In this document: positions 33,031 to 40,383 of the stretch, in pieces
How the letters are laid out: every line of letters begins with the position of its first letter
Position numbering within the stretch: the stretch's first letter is position 1
From: Deltaproteobacteria bacterium
Lineage (GTDB): Bacteria > Myxococcota_A > Polyangia > Polyangiales > Houyiibacteriaceae
NCBI GenBank assembly: GCA_017644045.1
Contig: JAEPMI010000008.1
Coordinates: 496,001-560,000 of the forward strand
Length of the DNA stretch: 64,000 bases
Direction of reading: 5' to 3'
Notes under the pieces: model-generated
Databases searched by the model: none
Told to the model about the DNA's origin: nothing
The model's input: the letters and a program-made list of their open reading frames with translations, nothing else
Position numbers and translations under genes: made by a program

Positions 33031-33048
33031 TCGTGGAGACGTCCACGA
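33031..33048. promoter_or_regulatory. Inverted repeat between the FMO-SDR and AraC genes
   Basis: TCGTGGA-GACG-TCCACGA is a perfect 7-bp inverted repeat with a 4-base spacer, 28 bases upstream of the FMO-SDR start. It is a candidate operator for the divergent AraC protein. Confidence 0.45.
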
Positions 33049-33158
33049 GGGGCGGAATGGGCCTGCGATACAGTGAGAGTAGCTGGGTGGCGCCTGCGCA
33101 CGAGGGCCAGGACGGACCTTTGCTTGATAAATATTGCCACTCGCGCCACCTTTCAGGG

Positions 33159-34241
33159 GTGGCTCGAGGCGATGACGTACGCATCCTCTGGACCGGCAAC
33201 CTGGCCACCCCGCGGCGGACGGTCCTGGGGCTCCTCGGCCAGATCGAGCGGGCCGGCGTCCCGCCCGAGCACATCGGCGCGGTCCTCGTGGAGCTCGGTC
33301 TCCCGGTGCTCGCGCTGCAGGAGCCGGACATCTCCATCACCCACGACCAGCAGCTCGACTGCCTCGCGCTGCTGCTCCAGCGAGTCACCGGCCAGTCGCC
33401 GGCGCTCCAGGCCGTGGAGACCGGCCTCGAGGTCGAGCTGACCGTCTTCGGCGTGCTCGGCCTGAGCATGATGTACGCCGCCGACCTCAAGGAGGCGCTG
33501 CGGCTCATCACCACCTACCCGGAGCTGAGCTGGGGCCACTCGCGCATCGTCGCGGCCGAGCGTGGCGACGCGCTGACGCTCTCCTTCGCCATGGACGACG
33601 CGCTCCTCGAAGGCGTGCGCGACCCCGAGGGCCTGCGCCGCTTCTGCACGACCCTCGACCTCGCCGCCGCCGTCCGGATGCTCGCGCTCCTCCTCGATTC
33701 ACGCGAACGACCACGCGAGGTCTGGTTCCGTTTCCCCCCACCGCCCGACGCGCGCGAAATCGAGAACGCACTCCAGTGCCCGGTGCGCTTCGACGCCCCC
33801 GAGTCCCGGCTCACCTATCCGCGCGGCATCTGGGATCGCCCGACCGCCCTCGCCAACACCGTCGTCTGCCGCCTCTACGAGAAGCAGGCCGCCGAGCTCG
33901 CGCAGCGCCTCCGGACCGACGTGCCCTTCGCCGAGCAGGCCCGCCGCCTGCTCTGGGTCAGCTCGCCGCCGCCCGATCGAAAGACCGTGGCTCGCCTGCT
34001 CGGCCTTGCGCCGCGCACGCTCAGCCGAAAGCTCGATGCCGAGGGCACCAGCTACGGCGACCTCCGCCAGGAGGTCCGCTACGCCCGCGCCCGCGAGTTG
34101 CTGCGCAACCCGCACCTGCAGATGGCGGAGATCGCCGAGCGACTCGGCTTCTCGGACCCGGCGGCGTTCTCGCGCGCCTTCCGCAAGTGGTCGGGCAGCC
34201 CACCGAGCGACTGGCGCACGAGCGAGCTCGGCGCCGCGTGA
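33159..34241 (+). CDS. AraC-family transcriptional regulator
   Basis: A 360-residue regulator. The N-terminal 200 residues fit the arabinose-binding-like regulatory domain (PF12625 type): TVLGLLGQIERAGVPPEHIG, LLQRVTGQSPALQAVETGLE, VFGVLGLSMMYAADLKEALR. The C-terminal AraC DNA-binding domain has both helix-turn-helix units: KTVARLLGLAPRTLSRKLDA and MAEIAERLGFSDPAAFSRAF followed by RKWSGSPPSDWR. The start is uncertain: GTG 33159, or ATG 33057 with a GAGGGG site four bases away. The AT-rich TTGCTTGATAAATATTG at 33119-33135 looks like a promoter and favours 33159. Divergent from the FMO-SDR fusion, its probable target. Confidence 0.9.
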   Translation: MARGDDVRILWTGNLATPRRTVLGLLGQIERAGVPPEHIGAVLVELGLPVLALQEPDISITHDQQLDCLALLLQRVTGQSPALQAVETGLEVELTVFGVLGLSMMYAADLKEALRLITTYPELSWGHSRIVAAERGDALTLSFAMDDALLEGVRDPEGLRRFCTTLDLAAAVRMLALLLDSRERPREVWFRFPPPPDAREIENALQCPVRFDAPESRLTYPRGIWDRPTALANTVVCRLYEKQAAELAQRLRTDVPFAEQARRLLWVSSPPPDRKTVARLLGLAPRTLSRKLDAEGTSYGDLRQEVRYARARELLRNPHLQMAEIAERLGFSDPAAFSRAFRKWSGSPPSDWRTSELGAA

Positions 34242-34243
34242 GC

Positions 34244-34948
34244 TCAGTCGGCGAGTGACTCCAGGAGGCGCACTCGCTCCTGCAGCCGCGCCAACCGGTA
34301 CTCGTCATCCACGGGCGGAGGGTCGGATGCGGCGGCTGCGTCGCGGTGCACCGCCAACAGAGCTCGCGCCACGGCGCGCGCGTCGTCCGGCGCCTCGTCC
34401 TTCAACAAGCGCGGCACGTTTGGCACGTGCGCCGACGAGAGCCAACTGGCGTCGTCGATCAGCACCCGGTTCATGAGCACCCCGAGGTAGAGCGAGGGCC
34501 GCGCCTTCGCGCGCGCGAGGATGGCGTCGTACACGTCCGGACCGAGGTGATCGGGCGAGAAGTGACCGCCCACGATGAGCCGCAGGTCGTCCTCGACCTG
34601 GCTGACGAAGCGGCGGAGGCTCACCGACCACACGGCGGCGATGCCGTGCTCCGCGGCCTGCTCGCGGTGGCTGTGGATCCAGCCGTTGGTCTCACCGGAG
34701 GAGATGCGGTCGGGGTAGGCGTCGGGGCGCTCGGCGACGTCGCAGTCGTCGCCCTGGTTCGTGCACCACTCGCTCATGCGGTCGAGTACGGCGAGGCCTT
34801 CTTCCGACAGCGACGGCAGGGAGAGCGGCTCGGCATCCGCGACCTCCGGCTCGGCGACGTCGGTCTCGCCGCTCGTCGGCTCGCCTTCGGGATCGGCGGG
34901 GTGTGAGCAAGCGACGAGGAGCGCCAGGATCAGGGCGGTGCGGGGCAT
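34244..34948 (-). CDS. Predicted lipoprotein, unknown function
   Basis: A 234-residue protein. MPRTALILALLVAC gives lipobox Cys14, followed by an acidic Pro/Glu/Asp linker (ADPEGEPTSGETDVAEPEVA). The folded part contains EWCTNQGDDCDVAERPDAYP with two cysteines, a SETNGWIHSHREQAAEHGIA segment, and mostly alpha-helical sequence to the end (ARLQERVRLLESLAD). Family not recognised. The start codon lies inside a 20-bp inverted repeat shared with the promoter of the divergent CULT gene. Ends two bases from the convergent AraC stop. Confidence 0.7.
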   Translation of the reverse strand: MPRTALILALLVACSHPADPEGEPTSGETDVAEPEVADAEPLSLPSLSEEGLAVLDRMSEWCTNQGDDCDVAERPDAYPDRISSGETNGWIHSHREQAAEHGIAAVWSVSLRRFVSQVEDDLRLIVGGHFSPDHLGPDVYDAILARAKARPSLYLGVLMNRVLIDDASWLSSAHVPNVPRLLKDEAPDDARAVARALLAVHRDAAAASDPPPVDDEYRLARLQERVRLLESLAD

Positions 34949-34965
34949 GCGTCGTCATACGCATG
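34946..34965. promoter_or_regulatory. 20-bp inverted repeat between lipoprotein and CULT genes
   Basis: CATGCGT-CGTCAT-ACGCATG: perfect 7-bp arms with a 6-base spacer. It covers the lipoprotein start codon and lies about 43 bases before the CULT gene start, so one protein could control both. Confidence 0.4.
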
Positions 34966-35007
34966 GGAGCGCTCGAAGATCCGTCGGGGCCATGAAACGA
35001 TGGCGAC

Positions 35008-35364
35008 GTGCTCGACGAGGCCGACGAGGAACCGGAAGAAGACAGCGTCGATGCCGACGAGCCCGAGCGGCTCCGCTGTTCGACCTGCCGCCATCCGATC
35101 ACCGACGAGCGCGCCCGCTTCGCAATGAACGGCGACCACCGGCACGTCTGCGTGAACCCGAGCGGTATCCCCTACGACATCGCGTGCTTCCGCGAGGCGC
35201 CGGGGCTGCGCGTCTTCGGTCCGCGGACCGAGGCCTTCACCTGGTTCGAGGGCTGGGGCTGGCAGATGGGCGAGTGCGCCGAATGCGGCGCTCACCTCGG
35301 GTGGTGGTTCACCCGAGGTGAGTCCAGCTTCGCCGGTCTGATCGCACGCCGTCTCGTCGAGTGA
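35008..35364 (+). CDS. CULT-domain protein (bacterial cereblon-like)
   Basis: A 118-residue protein that is almost entirely one CULT domain, the fold that binds thalidomide in human cereblon. Zinc ligands are Cys24/Cys27 (RCSTC) and Cys90/Cys93 (ECAEC). The tri-Trp cage is Trp79, Trp85 and Trp99 in TWFEGWGWQMGECAECGAHL then GWWF. Spacing Trp79-Trp85-Cys90-Cys93-Trp99 is identical to CRBN W380-W386-C391-C394-W400. CVNPSG (Asn50) parallels the CRBN VNPHG loop. The first 20 residues are acidic and probably disordered. No Lon or DDB1-binding part. Natural ligands in bacteria are unproven; C-terminal cyclic imides are a known ligand class of the fold. Start GTG 35008, no better ATG in frame. Confidence 0.9.
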   Translation: MLDEADEEPEEDSVDADEPERLRCSTCRHPITDERARFAMNGDHRHVCVNPSGIPYDIACFREAPGLRVFGPRTEAFTWFEGWGWQMGECAECGAHLGWWFTRGESSFAGLIARRLVE

Positions 35365-36150
35365 TCAGCTCATCGTGTGGGCGACGACCCGGCAGTAGTC
35401 GAAGCTGCTGAGCACGCCCTCCACACCGAGCACACCCTCGTTCCCGACGAGGACCACGCGGCGCACGTTCATGGCGAGCGCCTGCTGTGCCGCCCGGTAG
35501 ATGGGCGTGCTCGGCGGCAGCGCGAGGATGCGACACTCCATGACCTCCTCGACCTTGGTCGAGGGGTCCTTGGCTCGCGCGTAGAGCGCGTCGACCTGCG
35601 AGAAGGTACCCACGGGCCAGTCGTCGTTGGTGACGATGAGGCCGTGCCGGTTCGAGAGCTCGAGGCGCTCGACCGCGATCGCGATCGGGTCCTCGTCCTT
35701 CACCTTGATGACCGAGGTGCTGGCGACCTCGATGGCCGGGATCCTGAGGCGCTTCTCGAACACCGCGCGCATCACGTCACGGGTCGAGAGCACGCCCACG
35801 GTCTTGCCGCCGTCGGTGACGAAGACTCGGTGGAAGTGCTCCTTGAGCATCAGCTTCGCCGCCGCGTCGACCGGGCTGTCCGCGGCGACCGTCGCCGGGC
35901 TGCGGCTCATGAAGTCACCGATGTGACCCTCCGGCAGGCGGAAGGTCTCGCCGCTCTCGCCCTCGGCGGCGCGGAGCAGGTCGGTTCGCGAGAGGACCCC
36001 GACCAGGGCGCCGCCCTCGTCCACCACGCCGACGGCCGTGAAGCCGTGCTCCTCGAGCGTGGCCTCCGCGGTCAGCATGCTCTCCGTGGTCTTCAGGAGC
36101 ACGGGAGAGGGGGTCATGTACTCACTGACGGGCATCTTGAAATGGCTCAT
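35365..36150 (-). CDS. Protein with four CBS domains
   Basis: A 261-residue cytoplasmic protein made of four CBS motifs (two Bateman modules). ATG 36150 has a GGAAGG ribosome site, better than the upstream in-frame start at 36207. The units are: YMTPSPVLLKTTESMLTAEA to GVLSRTDLL; FMSRSPATVAADSPVDAAAK to TVGVLSTRDVM; VIKVKDEDPIAIAVERLELS to GTFSQVDALY; and EEVMECRILALPPSTPIYRA to GVLSSFDYC. CBS pairs typically bind adenine nucleotides and control a partner. No effector domain is fused, so it must act on another protein. Divergent from the beta-helix lipoprotein, with a 22-bp inverted repeat between. Confidence 0.92.
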   Translation of the reverse strand: MSHFKMPVSEYMTPSPVLLKTTESMLTAEATLEEHGFTAVGVVDEGGALVGVLSRTDLLRAAEGESGETFRLPEGHIGDFMSRSPATVAADSPVDAAAKLMLKEHFHRVFVTDGGKTVGVLSTRDVMRAVFEKRLRIPAIEVASTSVIKVKDEDPIAIAVERLELSNRHGLIVTNDDWPVGTFSQVDALYARAKDPSTKVEEVMECRILALPPSTPIYRAAQQALAMNVRRVVLVGNEGVLGVEGVLSSFDYCRVVAHTMS

Positions 36151-36187
36151 GGCCTTCCCGATTTGCAACGCCCGTGCCTCCCGGATT

Positions 36188-36209
36188 CGTTGGCATGCGC
36201 GTGCCAACG
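36188..36209. promoter_or_regulatory. 22-bp inverted repeat in a divergent promoter
   Basis: CGTTGGCA, six bases TGCGCG, then TGCCAACG: perfect 8-bp arms, 38 bases before the CBS gene and 85 before the beta-helix gene. It has the size and symmetry of a dimeric regulator's operator. Confidence 0.5.
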
Positions 36210-36279
36210 GCCCCCGCGAGACCGCACGTTCTGCGATTCGCGCGCACCCATGCGCAAGGCCTGCGCGCCCGAGCTCGGC

Positions 36280-36285
36280 TACCCT
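36280..36285 (+). promoter_or_regulatory. Possible -10 box of the beta-helix lipoprotein gene
   Basis: TACCCT lies eight bases before ATG 36294; no ribosome site is visible. Spacing is slightly longer than at the other candidate leaderless genes. Confidence 0.25.
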
Positions 36286-36293
36286 TCGCGGCC

Positions 36294-37727
36294 ATGCCTC
36301 GCTTCGGACTCGCGCTCCTGATCCTGGCCTTCGGCTGTGGCGACGACGACTCGCCCTCGGACGGTGGCCCCGACGTCGACGCGGGCCCCGTGGCCGATGC
36401 TGCGCCCGTCGACTTCGGTGCGCGTCCGGATCTCGGGCCCGGCGCCACCGAGCTCTGGGCGCCGCAGCCCTGGGAGGACTGCGAGGGCGGCGGTCGCACG
36501 CTCGAGGCCGGGCCGGACGACTACCGCGACGCCCTGGACACGCTCGAGCCGGGCGACACGCTGCAGCTCCGCCCGGGCACCTACGAGCGTGGCCTGCCGC
36601 TGCGGGTGAGCGGCGAGTCGGGGCGCTGCATCGTCATCGAGGCGCTCGACACGGCCGACCGGCCGCTCTTCGCTGGCAGCGACTCCTTCAACATCGTCGC
36701 CGTCCACGGCGCGTCGTGGATCAAGGTCCGCAACCTCGACATCGATGGCATGGGCCGGGCGGGTTTCGGCGTCGCCTCGCAGGGTGGCGACGACTCGCCG
36801 ACACACCACGTGGTCATCGACGGACTCACGATGACCGGCCTCGACTCGAACCAGCAGATCGTCGGCGTCTCCACCAAGAGCCCGGCGTGGGACTGGGTCA
36901 TCCGCCGCAACCACATCGAGCGCGCGGGCACTGGCCTCTACCTCGGCAACTCGGACGGCTCCTATCCCTTCGTGCGTGGCGTCATCGAGCTCAACACCGT
37001 GCTCGACCCCATCGGCTACGCGATGCAGATCAAGCACCAGAACCCGTGGCCGGCCATCGACGGAATGCCGAGCGAGCCCTCCGACACGCTCGTGCGCTGG
37101 AACGTCTTCAGCAAGGTCAGCAGCGCGAGCACCGACGCGGCCCGACCGAACCTCCTGGTCGGTCACCAGCCCTCGAGCGGCCCAGGCCAGGACGACCGCG
37201 TGCTCATCTACGGCAACTTCTTCTACGACAACCCGACCGAGAACCTGCTGCAGGCCGAAGGCAACCTGGCCATCTACGCCAACGTCTTCGCCAACCCGAA
37301 CGGCGGCGCCATCAACCTGCAGCCGCACAACGCCGTCCCGCGCGCGGTCGACGTCTTCTTCAACACCGTCGTGAGCAGCGGCCGCGGCATTCGCGTCACC
37401 GGCGGCGACGCGGCATTCGAACAGCGCGTTCGCTACAACGCGGTCTTCTCGCCGATGCCCATCGCCGCTGACGACACCAGCGGCGACATCACCGGCGACC
37501 TGAGCGCCGCGGCCTCGATGCTCGTGAACCCGAGCGGCGCCCCCGGCGAGCTCGACCTCCACCCGGTGGGTGAGCTCTCGACGACCCTCGGCGACGATCT
37601 GCCGACCGTGCTCCACGGCGACCGCGACTACGACGGACGGCTTCGCAGCGGCGACAACGCGGGCGCGTATGACGGACCGGCCGGCGCGGGCGCGCTCCCG
37701 CTCGTTCGCGCGGCCCAGACGCGGTGA
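36294..37727 (+). CDS. Right-handed beta-helix lipoprotein
   Basis: A 477-residue protein. Signal MPRFGLALLILAFGC, lipobox Cys15 followed by G-D-D-D, then an Asp/Pro/Ala linker. The main part is a pectin-lyase-like right-handed beta-helix: LEPGDTLQLRPGTYERGLPL opens it, and rungs follow as WIKVRNLDIDGMG, HHVVIDGLTMTGL, DWVIRRNHIERAGTGLYLGN, GVIELNTVLDPIGYAMQI, DRVLIYGNFFYDNPTENLLQ and VDVFFNTVVSSGRGIRVTGG. Such proteins bind or degrade polysaccharide, but no catalytic residue set is clear, so enzyme activity is not claimed. Convergent with the MopE-like gene at 37731. Confidence 0.85.
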   Translation: MPRFGLALLILAFGCGDDDSPSDGGPDVDAGPVADAAPVDFGARPDLGPGATELWAPQPWEDCEGGGRTLEAGPDDYRDALDTLEPGDTLQLRPGTYERGLPLRVSGESGRCIVIEALDTADRPLFAGSDSFNIVAVHGASWIKVRNLDIDGMGRAGFGVASQGGDDSPTHHVVIDGLTMTGLDSNQQIVGVSTKSPAWDWVIRRNHIERAGTGLYLGNSDGSYPFVRGVIELNTVLDPIGYAMQIKHQNPWPAIDGMPSEPSDTLVRWNVFSKVSSASTDAARPNLLVGHQPSSGPGQDDRVLIYGNFFYDNPTENLLQAEGNLAIYANVFANPNGGAINLQPHNAVPRAVDVFFNTVVSSGRGIRVTGGDAAFEQRVRYNAVFSPMPIAADDTSGDITGDLSAAASMLVNPSGAPGELDLHPVGELSTTLGDDLPTVLHGDRDYDGRLRSGDNAGAYDGPAGAGALPLVRAAQTR

Positions 37728-37730
37728 GGC

Positions 37731-38984
37731 TCAGCGGCAGCCGCGCGTCGAGCTCACTGGAGAGGTCGGTGTGCAGGCGCCGCAGCTTCCGCAGCTCTCG
37801 ATGCGGGAGACCGTAGCCCCACAGTCGGGGTTGCCCACGCTCCACGTCGGGCCGGGCTGGCCGCAGAACGGCGGCGCGATCGCGCACCCTCCGCAGGCCG
37901 CTGCTGGCTCACGCTCCACCGAGCCGCTGCAGTCGTAGTCCCAGCTATTGGTCCCCGGGAGCGGATCCCCAGGCAGGTCGCAGTCGCATCCGAGCATCGG
38001 GTGCATGCACCCACGGCGACCGCCGACGCACGTGCACTGTGCACCCGCTGCGCAGGTCGGCTCGTCGAAGTAGGCGGTCTGGCCGGTGAAGACGTCGGCG
38101 TTGAAGTCGTGGCAGTCGTCCTTCGGGAAGCTGCCGGTCACCACGTCGCATGCGGCGGACGGCGGCGAGTGCATGTCACCATCCATGTCCTCCGCCGGGG
38201 CGAGCCCGGTGCCGGAAGAGCAATCGTTGTCCAGCCCATCGCAGATCTCCGGCGCGCCAGGGCGGACGTTCATCGCCTCATCGTTGCAGTCCGCGTTGGC
38301 GGGATCCGAGGGGGAGGTTCCGGTCAGGTCCGTCCCGCAGTCGCCGCACACGAACACGGGCTCGGCGTCGGCGGCGGCGAAGCCGTCGTTGTCCATGTCG
38401 GGCCAGCACATCGTGGTGGTGCCTTCGTCGACCATTCCATCGCAGTCGTTGTCGGCCGTGTCACACGACTCGGACTCGTCCGGGTGGGACCCCGCGTCGG
38501 CGTCATCGCAGTCGTCTCCGCACGTCGCGCCGTTGCAGCACTCCGCGCTCACGTAGCCGTCTTCGTCGGCGTCGAGGTCTCCAAACGTCGTGTCGTCGCA
38601 GTCCTCGTCGACGCCTTCCGTGTCGCACACCTCCGTCAGGAGTGGTGAGCGGTTCGGGTCGGTGTCGTCGCAGTCGTTGCCGCCGCACTCCGTCGCGTCC
38701 GCGCCGTCACCGTCCTGGTCCGGGTTCGTGCAGTCGCTCGGCCCACACTCGTTTGCGCTCTCGTCGCAGCGATCGAGGGGGCAGGGCGGTGTGCCCGGGA
38801 GGCACCCATTGCCGCCTGCGGCGCTCGCGTCGGGGTCGCACACCTCGGTCCCGTTGCAGAAGGCGCCGTCGTCACAGTCGCTGTCCGTCGCGCATGGCTC
38901 GGTCGACATGTCGACGGGGCTCACCCCGTCGTCGCCACAGCCCACCACACACACCAGGAGAGCGAGCAGACCCGCTGTCTTCAT
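37731..38984 (-). CDS. MopE-like Cys/Asp-rich lipoprotein
   Basis: A 417-residue protein. ATG 38984 gives MKTAGLLALLVCVVGC, lipobox Cys16 followed by G-D-D. It contains DGAFCNGTEVCDPDA, NDCDDTDPN, DDCDDADAGSHPDESESCDT then ADNDCDGMVDEG, and GAPEICDGLDNDCSSGTG: metal-binding repeats like those in the 17556 gene, but fewer. The C-terminal 100 residues are a separate cysteine-rich region (CTCVGGRRGCMHPMLGCDCD; AACGGCAIAPPFCGQPG; ESCGSCGACTPTS). Probably a surface protein paralogous to the one at 17556. Function unknown. Confidence 0.85.
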   Translation of the reverse strand: MKTAGLLALLVCVVGCGDDGVSPVDMSTEPCATDSDCDDGAFCNGTEVCDPDASAAGGNGCLPGTPPCPLDRCDESANECGPSDCTNPDQDGDGADATECGGNDCDDTDPNRSPLLTEVCDTEGVDEDCDDTTFGDLDADEDGYVSAECCNGATCGDDCDDADAGSHPDESESCDTADNDCDGMVDEGTTTMCWPDMDNDGFAAADAEPVFVCGDCGTDLTGTSPSDPANADCNDEAMNVRPGAPEICDGLDNDCSSGTGLAPAEDMDGDMHSPPSAACDVVTGSFPKDDCHDFNADVFTGQTAYFDEPTCAAGAQCTCVGGRRGCMHPMLGCDCDLPGDPLPGTNSWDYDCSGSVEREPAAACGGCAIAPPFCGQPGPTWSVGNPDCGATVSRIESCGSCGACTPTSPVSSTRGCR

Positions 38985-39146
38985 CGTCGTCACCGGCGGG
39001 AGAGTGCGGGGCGTCGGGGTTGGACACAAGTCCAACCGTTCGTTCCGCTCCATTGGCAGCAGAGCGTCACTTCGCCCTTTGGACCGGTCACCGAGCGCGG
39101 CTGTCTCGTAGTACGAACCTGGCGACCCGTTGGCGGCCGCGCGAGG

Positions 39147-39446
39147 CTACTCGAGCTCGCAGGTGCCGGCGTTGCAACGCACCGCGCCGGCCGTCTCGCA
39201 GGGATCGATCAGGCACGAGACCGGCATCCCCTCACACACCGGGTCCGGGTCGCTCGCGAGCAGCGGCAGGCAGTTGCAGCCATCGCAGGTACTGCTGAAG
39301 CGGCGGCAGTCTTCGGCGGTGGCGCAACCGCCCGTCATGCCCGAGTCGGTCTCGACGGCGGCGTCCCGATCGCCGGTGCTCCCGTCGTCATCGCCACAGC
39401 CGACGAGCAGCGTACAGGAGAGAGCGAGGACGAGCGATGCGCGCAT
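39147..39446 (-). CDS. Small Cys-rich lipoprotein
   Basis: A 99-residue protein: signal MRASLVLALSCTLLVGC, Cys17 then G-D-D-D-G, followed by a short linker and a compact domain with ten cysteines (CATAEDCRRFSSTCDGCNCL, VCEGMPVSCLIDPCETAGAV, RCNAGTCELE). The spacing recalls small disulfide-rich inhibitor-like modules, but no family is clear. A TATCGT box six bases before the ATG and no ribosome site suggest a leaderless transcript. The gene lies 19 bases downstream of the 39466 gene on the same strand. Confidence 0.75.
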   Translation of the reverse strand: MRASLVLALSCTLLVGCGDDDGSTGDRDAAVETDSGMTGGCATAEDCRRFSSTCDGCNCLPLLASDPDPVCEGMPVSCLIDPCETAGAVRCNAGTCELE

Positions 39447-39452
39447 CCGGAC

Positions 39453-39458
39453 ACGATA
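39453..39458 (-). promoter_or_regulatory. Candidate leaderless -10 box
   Basis: TATCGT lies six bases before ATG 39446 of the small lipoprotein gene, in a 19-base gap without a ribosome site. Confidence 0.5.
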
Positions 39459-39465
39459 CCGCAGG

Positions 39466-40383
39466 TCAGCGCTGCACGAGCTGACCGACGCGGACCGCGC
39501 CCTCCGGCGCGGCGCCCTCGTGGGCCACGAAGCGCGCGCCGCTGCCCTCGCTGATGAAGACTTCGTGCCGCGAGGTGGTGGGACCGTAGTGAAGCTCGTG
39601 GACGTGTTCGATGCGGACCAGCCACTCGCCGTCGGGGAGCGCCAGGAGCTCCGCGACGAACCCGCGATCCTCCGCGCCCGAATGGTCGTCGGTTCGGTAG
39701 CAGGACGCGCGCGCGACGCGGACCGGACCATCCCCGGCGTTCAGCCAGAGCTCGCCGGCGCCGTGGCCCATGAGGTCGACCCAGACGAGGTCGGGCGCCA
39801 CTCGCCCGGTCGCCGCCGCCCAGGCGTCGCGTTCCTCCGCGGGGATCGTGGCCCCCTTCTCGAGCTGGCGCGGCGTCGGGTGGTCGTTCGCTGGCTCGGG
39901 CGGTGAGGCGGCGAGCCGGTCGAGGAACTCGGCCTCGCCGGCGGGACCCCAGATGTCGATGTGCCGGGCACCGAGCCGTGCCGCGAGCGCACGGGCTGGA
40001 ACGGTGAGCCAGAGCGCGGCGAGCCCCGGAAGGACCCGGGTGGCGAAGCTGAGGTCGAAGCGGTCGAAGCGCCCGCGCACCACTCGCCAACGGTGCGGCT
40101 GGGAGCGGTTCGGGTCGGACAGCTCGAGCAGGGCTTCGGTGGTGCCGTCGCCGAAGGTCGCCGTGGTCGCGCCGCGAGGGATGAGCCAGCAGATGTCGTC
40201 GTTCGAGTCGGCGATCGCTTCGACGAGGGCCAAGCGCCGCCGGAAGAGCAGCTCGCTGCCGCCGCGCGGTCTCGTTCCGACTCGGTGTAGGCCTGCGGCG
40301 GGAACGAACGAGGCACCGTTCGGTGAGAACGCACCAACATCGCTCAGCAGCGCGTGGACCTTGTCGAGACCGATGTGCGTCAC
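39466..40383 (-). CDS. Hypothetical protein coupled to an upstream lipoprotein
   Basis: A 305-residue protein without signal peptide. GTG 40383 overlaps the stop of the upstream gene as GTGA, so translation is coupled. Not recognised. Visible: VTHIGLDKVHALLSDVGAFS at the start, a basic/aromatic middle (RWRVVRGRFDRFDLSFATRV), ARLGARHIDIWGPAGEAEFL, and a C-terminal beta-rich region (GDGPVRVARASCYRTDDHSG, LLALPDGEWLVRIEHVHELH, HEVFISEGSGARFVAHEGAA). It may interact with the lipoprotein encoded upstream. Confidence 0.65.
   Translation of the reverse strand: MTHIGLDKVHALLSDVGAFSPNGASFVPAAGLHRVGTRPRGGSELLFRRRLALVEAIADSNDDICWLIPRGATTATFGDGTTEALLELSDPNRSQPHRWRVVRGRFDRFDLSFATRVLPGLAALWLTVPARALAARLGARHIDIWGPAGEAEFLDRLAASPPEPANDHPTPRQLEKGATIPAEERDAWAAATGRVAPDLVWVDLMGHGAGELWLNAGDGPVRVARASCYRTDDHSGAEDRGFVAELLALPDGEWLVRIEHVHELHYGPTTSRHEVFISEGSGARFVAHEGAAPEGAVRVGQLVQR

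Noticed and set aside
31176-33158. Upstream extension of the AraC frame to over 1000 residues.
   Set aside because: The extension is antisense to the FMO-SDR gene and contains no domain; the AraC family length fits a start near 33159 or 33057.
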